A stretch of DNA of 16,993 bases. Source: Candidatus Sigynarchaeota archaeon. Lineage in GTDB: Archaea > Asgardarchaeota > Lokiarchaeia > Sigynarchaeales > Sigynarchaeaceae. The stretch spans positions 1-16,993 of the forward strand of contig JAUQYW010000128.1 of NCBI GenBank assembly GCA_030587525.1. The letters are read 5' to 3'. The position numbers and the translations under genes are program-made. A model generated the notes under the pieces. The model was not told the DNA's origin. It saw only the letters and a list, made by a program, of their open reading frames with translations, and did no database searches. The first letter of the stretch is position 1. Every line of letters begins with the position of its first letter. Below are positions 8,144-14,191 of the stretch, in pieces.

Positions 8144-9082
8144 TCATTCGTGGTCCCGAATTGCAACCTCATACTCGTCTTGCAACGGCCGGTTTGCCTT
8201 CACGAGCTTCTTGAGTTTTTCGTTCTCGGCGAATAATTGCTCGTATTTGCGGGAGATCGCGGTGATTTTTTCCTCGAGGGAGGTGACGCGGGAGATCAGC
8301 CAATCCATAACGGTCGATGTCTCGACCGGTGCAAGGAACCACGAGAAAACGTTCTTGATGAAATTCATATTGTCGAACACGGTTATGCCGAATTCTGGAT
8401 CGTTGGTGAACATGTCAACGTCGCCACAGACGACGACTTTTCCTTGTCCGTGCAATGAACCGGCGGCGAGTGGGTAATTCTCGCCTATTTTCACGATCTT
8501 CCAGCCAGTATTGTCTTTTGGCGAGTATTTTTCGATGACGCTTGTTTTTCCCGTGGAAAAGAGCGAAACAGCCGGTTCTTGAACGGATAGCGTTGTGCCA
8601 CCGCCTGTCACGACGCGCATTACATTCTTATTGACAACGTGGCTTACATTGATGTTGTCGAGGATGGGTGCAACCGAAGAACCCACGTTCCTGGAATCGC
8701 GAACCGTCGTGGATTCGATCTCGATGCCGAAGGCCGTGATCAGGTCGTTGAGATTCGTCTCGTTCGCGAGGTCGCCTCCAGCGTCCGAGATAACGAGCAA
8801 GTTTCCGCCTTCACGAACATATTTAACAACGAGATCGACATCATCCTTGGCGAGCTTGGCCTTGGTCGGGCATCCAAGCACGTAAATATCCGACGCGATA
8901 ATGGAATCTTCCGGGATTGATTTCTCACGATTTATTGATATACTCAATTTTAAAACATCGTTGAGAACATGGAACAGCTCCGAAAAATTGTCCTCATGGA
9001 CATCCAACAGCTCGTTGAAACCTTTGTCCACGAGGCAAGTATATTCGCCGCGGCTTGATCGACCAATGATACGCTTAAGCAT
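8144..9082 (-). CDS. IFT52/GldG-like (GIFT-domain) protein with a C-terminal coiled coil
   Basis: 312 residues, soluble. Residues 62-130 read like the N-terminal GIFT domain of IFT52: a strand ending YVLGCPT, LVVKYVREGGNLLVISDAGG, then ETNLNDLITAFGIEIESTTVRD-type sequence, where IFT52 has the pattern of a TN-NxLLxxYGI stretch ending VVR. Near 213-250, GKVVVCGDVDMFTND followed by NFIKNVFSWFL matches the closing GxLxVLGS-xMFSD...FxWL of the same fold. Residues 263-297 form a heptad-rich coiled coil. The GIFT fold (Rossmann-like, related to class I glutamine amidotransferases) occurs in eukaryotic IFT52 and bacterial gliding protein GldG and acts as a non-catalytic binding module. No catalytic Cys/His pair is evident. 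The ATG at 9082 is the first in frame after an AT-rich promoter region. The assignment rests on remembered sequence patterns. Confidence 0.7.
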   Translation of the reverse strand: MLKRIIGRSSRGEYTCLVDKGFNELLDVHEDNFSELFHVLNDVLKLSISINREKSIPEDSIIASDIYVLGCPTKAKLAKDDVDLVVKYVREGGNLLVISDAGGDLANETNLNDLITAFGIEIESTTVRDSRNVGSSVAPILDNINVSHVVNKNVMRVVTGGGTTLSVQEPAVSLFSTGKTSVIEKYSPKDNTGWKIVKIGENYPLAAGSLHGQGKVVVCGDVDMFTNDPEFGITVFDNMNFIKNVFSWFLAPVETSTVMDWLISRVTSLEEKITAISRKYEQLFAENEKLKKLVKANRPLQDEYEVAIRDHE

Positions 9083-9127
9083 GATCCGCTATCGCCTTGA
9101 GCGCGTTCCCGTGTGACGTTAAAACTA

Positions 9128-9145
9128 ATTTAGGTATATAATATT
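9128..9145. promoter_or_regulatory. Divergent TATA region between the IFT52-like gene and a 60-aa gene
   Basis: The stretch GGTATATAATATTG in the 113-base divergent gap reads as a TATA box on both strands. It lies about 55-60 bases before each start codon, so the two genes probably share this control region. Confidence 0.55.
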
Positions 9146-9195
9146 GACGCTATCGGATGGTTTTTTTAACTCCGCGTACCGAAGCTTGCATAACT

Positions 9196-9378
9196 ATGTC
9201 GAACGAACAGAGCACTCCTATACTTACCGATGATCAGCTCAAAGAGCTGTGTGAAAAACTCGGACTCAAGACCATGAAGAAATACAAGATCCTGGTTGCC
9301 AAGCTCGTGAAAAAAACCGGCACGACCGACGTGAAAAAACTCTCGGTGGCCTTGAAAAAAGCTACGATCGCATCATGA
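9196..9378 (+). CDS. Small lysine-rich helical protein, unknown function
   Basis: 60 residues, very rich in Lys and Leu, with two probable helices (about 11-24 and 26-40) and a third around 45-57. It has one cysteine, no membrane segment and no metal motif. The frame is also open upstream to 9157, but the ATG at 9196 gives a sensible leader after the TATA box at about 9134. It is divergently transcribed from the IFT52-like gene and followed by a T7 run. The helix-turn-helix-like spacing and positive charge would fit a small nucleic-acid-binding or SAP/LEM-like helical domain, but this is speculation; I recognise no family. Confidence 0.6.
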   Translation: MSNEQSTPILTDDQLKELCEKLGLKTMKKYKILVAKLVKKTGTTDVKKLSVALKKATIAS

Positions 9379-9434
9379 CCACGCTCATCAATTCATGATG
9401 CAAGTATTTGCGTAATTAGTTCGATATTCTGTAA

Positions 9435-9441
9435 TTTTTTT
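9435..9441 (+). terminator. T7 terminator of the 60-aa gene
   Basis: A T7 run 57 bases after the stop codon, without an obvious hairpin, is typical of archaeal termination. Confidence 0.5.
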
Positions 9442-9703
9442 AGACATTAAAGAAACAACTATTTCAGCACGACAAGAACGCTGGTCACTTTCATTTATAA
9501 GTATTTTGATATAAAATTAGCGATGGCATTTTTTTCCTTTATTCACGACATCCTTAAGATTATCTAATGTTTTTTTGGCGATTTACGGAAATGGTCTCTA
9601 TTGGAGCGTTTTTTTTGGAAAATGATCGGGAATTGCTAGGGAAGGTGAATATTCCGGCCAGCCCCGCCTTTGTTATTTTAGAATCTCGCTAAATGTATCT
9701 TTA

Positions 9704-9719
9704 AAGTGAATCTATAAAT
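9704..9719 (+). promoter_or_regulatory. TATA box of the hdrA-mvhD-frhB operon
   Basis: CTATAAAT (9712-9719) with a purine-rich upstream element (AAAGTGAA) resembles an archaeal BRE/TATA pair. The start site would fall near 9742, giving a leader of about 110 bases to the hdrA ATG. Confidence 0.5.
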
Positions 9720-9747
9720 CATGTCAATGACAAGATTGAATTGATTG

Positions 9748-9765
9748 TCAATCATCAATGATTGA
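9748..9765 (+). promoter_or_regulatory. Perfect 18-bp palindrome, candidate operator
   Basis: TCAATCAT-CA-ATGATTGA is an 8-bp perfect inverted repeat with a two-base spacer, just after the expected transcription start. ATTGA recurs at 9735, 9740, 9761 and 9772. This fits a dimeric regulator binding at the start site, but could also form a hairpin in the leader. Confidence 0.5.
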
Positions 9766-9850
9766 TTTAGGATTGATTTCCTCGGAGGTTCAACAAGCGC
9801 GCACTGTATCACTGCTATCACTTAACACAACGGAAAGTAAGTGAAGCACC

Positions 9851-11887
9851 ATGAGTACAAACTCGAACACCACTATCAAGGAGTCTGTTAGAGTCGGCGT
9901 GTACGTGTGCCAATGAGGCGTGAACATCGGCCAATTCGTCGATGCCGAGCAGATCAAATCCTTCGCGGAGACCCTTCCGAACGTGCTGATCGCCCGGACC
10001 TTCACATTCTTCTGCAGCGATCCCGGCCAAGAGATCATCAAGCGCGACATCCGCGAGCTCGGCGTTAATCGCGTGGTCGTCGCCGCATGCACGCCCAAGA
10101 TCCACGAACCAACCTACCGGGAGCTGCTGGTCGATGCCGGGATATCCCCGTATTACTTTGAAATGGTGAATTTGCGAGAGCATTGCTCGTTCGTGCATAG
10201 CAAGGATAAAGCTGCGGCAACGGAGAAAGCAAAATCGCTCGTTGCGGGAGGCGTGTACCGTGCCATCGCCCTCGAGGACGTACCGCGCAAGGAGGTTCAA
10301 GTCACCAAATCCGTGCTCGTCGTTGGCGCCGGAATCGGAGGTATGAACGCTGCTATCAACCTGGCAAATCACGGTATCAAGGTGTATCTCGTGGAGAAGG
10401 AACCGACGATTGGTGGCCGCATGGCACAGCTGGATCGCGTGTTCCCGACCGACGATTGCGCCATTTGAATCGTGGCGCCGATCATGGTCAAGGCGGCGAA
10501 GCATCCCAACATCAAGCTCTACACGTATGCCGAGATTGTCGAGGTGAGTGGCATCACAGGCAATTATTCGATCAAGATCAAGCAGAAACCACGGTATGTC
10601 GACCCGAAACTGTGCACGGGCTGCGGCGCGTGCATTGCCAAGTGCCCGGTCGACGTGCCCGACGAGTTCAACCGGGACATCGGGATGCGGAAGGCGATCT
10701 ACATTCCCTTTGCACAAGCGGTCCCGAAGGTTGCCTTGATCGACAAGGAAGCCTGCATGAGTTGCGGGCTGTGCACGAAGACTTGCCAGCGCGGCGCTGT
10801 CAATCACGAGCAGAAGGAATCGTTCGAGACCGTGATTGCCGGGGCCATCATCGTGGCGACGGGTTGGGACGAGTACCCTGTCCAAAAATATGGCACCTTC
10901 GGATACGGGCGATACCAAAACGTGATCACGCAGATGGAACTGGAACGCATGCTCTCGCCGGTTGGTTCGACCCACGGCCACGTGCTCCGCGTTTCCGACA
11001 AGAAAGTGCCGAAACGCATCGCTATGATCCAGTGCGTCGGCTCCCGCAGCATGCACGAGAACGCAAACTCGTATTGTTCCTCGGTGTGCTGCAACCTCGC
11101 GTTGAAGAACGCGCAGCTGATCAAGCAAGAGATCGACGGGGCAGACGTGATGATCTTTTACATGGATATGCGGTGCTGGGACAAACTCAACGAGGAATAT
11201 TACCGCCGCATCAGGGAAAAAGGCGTGATCTTCATCCGCGGCATCCCCGGCGACGTTAAAGAGGACCCGGCAACAGGCACAATCAAGTTAACGTACGAGA
11301 ACACGCTGGAAGGCACGGTGCAAGAGGTCGATGTCGACATGCTTGTCTTGTCTGCTGGCATAGAACCCTCCGCCGGCACCAGAGAAATTACCGCGGTCAT
11401 GGGATTGGACAAGTCGCCTGGTGGATTTTTAAAGGAGACGCACCAATGCTTGAGCCCACAGGAAACCAAGAGCCCGGGCATCTTCATCGCAGGGTGCGCG
11501 TCGGGCCCAAAAAACATCCCATACTCGGTCTCGTCCGCGCTCGGCGCCGCAGCCAACGCATCGGCCATCGTGTCATCGGGCATCTTCGCCAAGGAACTCG
11601 TGACTGCCATCGTCGATGCAGAACATTGCATAGCTTGCCACCGCTGCGAAAAGTCATGCAATTACGACGCGATCCACGTCAATCCGGAGACCCAGGTCGC
11701 CGAGGTAAATGAGCTGAACTGCAAGGGATGCGGGATTTGCGTCTCATCGTGCCCCGCGAGGGCGATCGTGCTCCGGTATTACCGCGATGACCAGCTAGGC
11801 AAGAAAGTGTACGCGATCTTGAAGGATTCTAACGCGACTCCACAACCAAAGACCCCCCACGCATCCAGCCCAATGCAGCCCGGTTAA
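9851..11887 (+). CDS. hdrA: HdrA-like flavoprotein with two selenocysteines
   Basis: 678 residues, reading through in-frame TGA at 9914-9916 and 10466-10468 as selenocysteine. HdrA is the FAD subunit of heterodisulfide-reductase-type complexes and can bifurcate electrons between ferredoxin and another carrier. Parts: an N-terminal cluster domain (1-145) whose usual VCHCGxNI reads VCQUGVNI (Sec22); a thioredoxin-reductase-like FAD domain starting at VVGAGIGG (158-164), with DDCAIU (Sec206) where CxxC is usual; two inserted ferredoxin motifs (C255/258/261/265 and C302/305/308/312); CVGSR and YCSSVCC near 409-414; and two C-terminal ferredoxin motifs (C593/596/599/603 and C624/627/630/634). Length is normal for HdrA. 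The frame and homology continue across both TGA codons, so these are not frameshifts or decay. It heads an operon with mvhD and an frhB-like gene; no hdrB/hdrC are seen. The start was chosen at ATG 9851, after GTGA. Confidence 0.93.
9914..9916 (+). other. UGA selenocysteine codon, HdrA Sec22
   Basis: TGA stands in the second Cys position of the VCHCG motif of the N-terminal HdrA domain, giving VYVCQ-U-GVNIG with conserved sequence continuing on both sides. Confidence 0.88.
10466..10468 (+). other. UGA selenocysteine codon, HdrA Sec206
   Basis: TGA stands at the last position of the CxxC in the FAD domain (FPTDDCAI-U-IVAPIM; the family has DDCSLC followed by a small hydrophobic residue and AP). 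The reading frame is unchanged across it. Confidence 0.88.
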
Positions 11888-11934
11888 AAATCCTAGAACC
11901 GGGTCAAGGCTTTGCTTGCAGCAAAGTGGATGCG
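11860..11934 (+). ncRNA. Predicted branched RNA structure spanning the hdrA stop codon
   Basis: An 8-bp perfect outer helix (CGCATCCA 11860-11867 with TGGATGCG 11927-11934) encloses two perfect hairpins. One is CCCGGTT / AACCGGG (11879-11885, 11897-11903), with the stop codon at its apex; the other is CTTTGC / GCAAAG (11910-11915, 11921-11926). Together they form a three-way junction. It may take part in selenocysteine insertion or in coupling to mvhD. Neither hairpin has the tandem G.A core of a eukaryote-like SECIS, nor the GAA/A loop of methanogen SECIS as I remember it, so I do not call it a SECIS. Confidence 0.45.
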
Positions 11935-11964
11935 CGAAATCTCCATCAAACCATCGTGATATTC

Positions 11965-12435
11965 ATGGAATCAAAACCCAGCGAGGCAACTCCGAAGGAT
12001 GATCGCAAGATCATCATCTTCTGTTGCGAAAAATGAGGATACTCGGCAGCGGACCTGGTTGGTGTCTCGCGGAACCAATACAACCCCGTGATCTATCTCG
12101 TCCGGGTGAAATGCACGGGAAGAGTCGACACGTCCGACATCTTGCAAGCATTGCGGGATGGAGCCGATGGTGTCGGCATCTTCGGCTGCCACAAGGGAGA
12201 ATGTGACTTTGAAACCGGCAATTACGTGGCTGAGCGTCACGTGAATGCCGTGAAGTTTATACTCGCCGAGGCGGGATTCAATCCCGATCGAGTGGGCATA
12301 TACTTCATGTCCGCTGCGGAAATCGAGCGGTTCCTGAAATCGGTGAACGATTTCGTTACCAAGGTCACCGCTCTTCCCGCCAACCCCTTGAAGAAGGACA
12401 AGGCCCGGGGTTTGAGCATCGCCATCACGAAATAG
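11965..12435 (+). CDS. mvhD: MvhD/VhuD-like [2Fe-2S] electron-transfer protein with selenocysteine
   Basis: 156 residues, reading through TGA at 12034-12036 as Sec24. MvhD is the small [2Fe-2S] subunit that passes electrons from a hydrogenase or F420-type module to HdrA. Cluster positions: CxxC reads C21-E-K-U24, then C50 in VKCTGRVD, then C75 and C80 in GCHKGEC. Family hallmarks before and after the UGA (IIIFCCEK, then GYSAADLVGVSR) are in one frame. If UGA were a stop, the product would be only 23 residues and lose the cluster. Methanogen VhuD is a known selenoprotein with Sec. The gene follows hdrA by 77 bases; a SECIS-like fold lies directly downstream. Start: ATG at 11965, the first in frame, with a weak GTGAT upstream. 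Confidence 0.92.
12034..12036 (+). other. UGA selenocysteine codon, MvhD Sec24
   Basis: TGA replaces the second Cys of the first CxxC of the [2Fe-2S] site (CCEK-U-GYSAAD, where the family has CxxC followed by T/G-Y). Confidence 0.9.
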
Positions 12436-12449
12436 CATGTAATCCCATG

Positions 12450-12494
12450 GCCATGTGATTCATTTCCCGAAAAGTCGTGGAAAATGATGATGGC
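12450..12494 (+). ncRNA. Eukaryote-like SECIS element downstream of mvhD
   Basis: It lies 15 bases after the mvhD stop. Lower helix: GCC 12450-12452 with GGC 12492-12494. A 5' internal loop ATG precedes the kink-turn core: TGAT 12456-12459 faces TGAT 12488-12491, giving U.U, G.A, A.G and U.U pairs. The upper helix has nine positions (12460-12468 with 12479-12487) with one C.A mismatch. The apical loop is G-AAAA-GTCGT, so the A-run begins 11 bases after the core on the 5' side, the spacing usual in eukaryotic SECIS. Such folds were described for Lokiarchaeota selenoprotein genes. It could serve mvhD alone or the whole operon. The fold was worked out by eye. Confidence 0.75.
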
Positions 12495-12495
12495 A

Positions 12496-12512
12496 CGTCG
12501 CCGCGAGCGACG
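12496..12512 (+). other. GC-rich hairpin directly after the SECIS candidate
   Basis: A perfect 6-bp stem CGTCGC / GCGACG with a five-base loop starts two bases after the SECIS fold and 24 bases before the AGGTGA ribosome-binding site of the next gene. It may insulate the SECIS from ribosomes initiating on frhB. Confidence 0.45.
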
Positions 12513-12546
12513 GGATCGCAAACGAGAACAAGAATAGGTGAAAACC

Positions 12547-14088
12547 ATGGCATCCCAGCCAGTAGACGATATGCGAGCGGATCAGCTATCGAAGCTCCCC
12601 TTGCTCGTCCACGCGTCGCGTTCCTTCCGCATCCGGTGCCTCATCGATGCCCAGGCGGATATCGAAAAAGCGGGAGCCTTGACGCGCGAGGAATACAACG
12701 GCGTGCTAAAGGTCTTGCTGAAGGAAGAGACGAGAAAAGCACTCTTGCTTCGGGAGATGGAACGCGTGCAAGGCGAGGTGCCGATGGACAAGTTACTTGG
12801 GTCGCTGGAATCCACGGGCATACCGAGAAAAGAGATCGTCAGCGGCTTGTTCCAGCTCGCGGTCGAGGGCTTCCTCTCGTGCCGGCTCGATGCGCCTGGA
12901 AGCGCCGTGTTCTCGTTCGTCACGTCTGATTCTAACAAGGTTGAACCGGTGTATGTTCCCGTCAGGTCCATCGACGACGGGAAGGCTTGCAGCGGCTGTG
13001 GCACCTGCCAGGCCGCGTGCCCCGTCGATTGCATCCGGGTCGACGATGGAAAGGTCGCGATCGACCTGGATAAATGCATACGCTGCGGGTTGTGCTACAC
13101 GGCTTGCCCGAGAGCATTTTTACCAAAGCTGGCCTTGGATTGGGCCATCAAGAACGCGGTTTTCACGCCCGAGGAACTCAAGGCAGGAAACATCGTGGAA
13201 GCATGGTCCGCGAGGACCACGCGGGATGACATTCGCCCGGCTGCGCAGGACGGCGGCATCACGTCGAGCTTGCTCGTGCAGGCGTTCCAGGCGGGCGTCA
13301 TCCAGGCCGCGATCGGTGCGGGACGGCACGCGGATATTCCATGGAAGCCGGAACCAGTCATCATGAAATCCATTCCCGATGTCGTGAAGGCGGCAGGAAC
13401 CAAATACGTGAACACGCCGTCGCTCAAGCTCTTGCGCGCGGTGAAGGGAGTGCCGAGCATCGCCGTCGTCGGCACCCCGTGCATGATGCAAGCACTGCGG
13501 AAAGCGGAGATATATCCCACCGGCACCATCGACCTTTCAAACATCAAGTATCGCATCGGCATCTTCTGCATGGAGTCGTTCACGCATGCAGGCATCAAGC
13601 AACTGTGCGAGAGCACGTTCAACGTTCCCCTGGAACAGGTCAAGAAGATGAACATCAAGGAAGGCCAGTTCTTCGCGAATCCAGTCACGGGCGATCCGAA
13701 GTCCGCGAGCATGAAGGATGTCACCAAGCTCGCCCGCTTGAGCTGCCATTGCTGCTATGATCTCACGTCCGAGATGGCCGACATATCGGTCGGTTCCATT
13801 GGCTCGCCCGAAGGCTGGAACTCGGTCATCATCCGCACGGCCGCGGGCAAGCAATTATTCGATGCAGCCGTGCAAGCTGGCTTAATCGAGAAAAAACCGA
13901 TAGAGGAAGTCCAGCCCGGTCTTGGTCTACTCAAAAAGCTCTCGTTCGGTAAGAAGCGGAACTACGAGAAGGAGGAAAACAAGCGGGATGGGGAAAAATC
14001 ACTGCACCCATGGTATTTCATGAAATTACCGCCACCACCGCCACCGAAGAAGAAGGAAGGCGCCACAGCCGAACCCGAATCCTCATGA
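12547..14088 (+). CDS. frhB: FrhB/FpoF-like F420 oxidoreductase subunit with two ferredoxin clusters and an N-terminal extension
   Basis: 513 residues from ATG 12547, chosen because AGGTGA lies five bases before it; a GTG at 12538 overlaps that site. FrhB-family proteins bind FAD and exchange electrons with cofactor F420. Residues 148-158 (CSGCGTCQAAC) and 177-187 (CIRCGLCYTAC) are two [4Fe-4S] motifs. The FrhB domain follows, with QDGGITSSLL, GTPCMMQAL, IGIFCMESF, and CHCCYDLTSEMADISVGSIG. Residues 1-145 precede the ferredoxin part and are not typical of FrhB; 75-130 look like a helical winged-helix-type fold. The C-terminus ends in a six-proline run and a Lys/Glu-rich tail. At this length it is clearly longer than usual FrhB or FpoF. 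It contains no UGA codon. Placed after hdrA and mvhD, it probably supplies F420 electrons to, or takes them from, the HdrA flavin; direction unknown. Confidence 0.88.
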   Translation: MASQPVDDMRADQLSKLPLLVHASRSFRIRCLIDAQADIEKAGALTREEYNGVLKVLLKEETRKALLLREMERVQGEVPMDKLLGSLESTGIPRKEIVSGLFQLAVEGFLSCRLDAPGSAVFSFVTSDSNKVEPVYVPVRSIDDGKACSGCGTCQAACPVDCIRVDDGKVAIDLDKCIRCGLCYTACPRAFLPKLALDWAIKNAVFTPEELKAGNIVEAWSARTTRDDIRPAAQDGGITSSLLVQAFQAGVIQAAIGAGRHADIPWKPEPVIMKSIPDVVKAAGTKYVNTPSLKLLRAVKGVPSIAVVGTPCMMQALRKAEIYPTGTIDLSNIKYRIGIFCMESFTHAGIKQLCESTFNVPLEQVKKMNIKEGQFFANPVTGDPKSASMKDVTKLARLSCHCCYDLTSEMADISVGSIGSPEGWNSVIIRTAAGKQLFDAAVQAGLIEKKPIEEVQPGLGLLKKLSFGKKRNYEKEENKRDGEKSLHPWYFMKLPPPPPPKKKEGATAEPESS

Positions 14089-14100
14089 ACGGGTCAAGGC
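14073..14100 (+). other. Hairpin at the frhB stop codon resembling the hdrA 3' hairpin
   Basis: ACCCG (14073-14077) pairs with CGGGT (14090-14094) around a 12-base loop that contains the TGA stop. The loop begins AATCCT and the 3' flank reads CGGGTCAAGGC. Both are identical to the corresponding parts of the hdrA 3' hairpin (AATCCT at 11889, CGGGTCAAGGC ending at 11910), with the stop codon in or at the loop in both cases. Confidence 0.5.
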
Positions 14101-14191
14101 AGAAGGCTTACTATTGAGTTACTTCTTTTCATACCAAATCCATTTCATTTATGAATGAAGAAGATTCCATGATCATCGCACGGTGCAAACG

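Larger units (their letters stand above)
9379..9850 (+). other. AT-rich intergenic region before the redox operon, about 470 bases
   Basis: No gene is visible. The top strand has four runs of T7-T8 (around 9435, 9529, 9569 and 9606) and TATA-like stretches at about 9497 (TTTATAAG) and 9512 (GATATAAAATT), so short non-coding transcripts are possible. The later part holds the operon promoter, an 18-bp palindrome and an orphan ribosome-binding-like GGAGGT at about 9784 with no start codon behind it. Confidence 0.5.

Noticed and set aside
9783..9790. GGAGGTTC as a ribosome-binding site for an earlier hdrA start or a leader peptide
   Set aside because: No ATG, GTG or TTG lies at a proper distance, and no frame continues from there into hdrA.
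9818..11128. Long open frame (436 codons) on the bottom strand opposite hdrA
   Set aside because: It is His/Arg-rich with no domain pattern and lies wholly antisense to a well-supported flavoprotein; it is a by-product of biased codon use.
9851..11887. hdrA as a broken gene split by two stop codons
   Set aside because: The frame and family motifs continue unchanged across both TGAs, which both replace conserved Cys codons; mvhD shows the same pattern.
11956..12003. GTGAT ... TGAT as a SECIS core for hdrA overlapping the mvhD start
   Set aside because: The bases between do not form an upper helix, and no lower helix can be drawn.
12484..12490. Perfect C-box-like ATGATGA, suggesting a C/D guide RNA
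   Set aside because: No CTGA D box lies within a sensible distance downstream. The kink-turn resemblance is expected, since SECIS and C/D RNAs share the G.A core, and the position after a UGA-containing gene favours SECIS.
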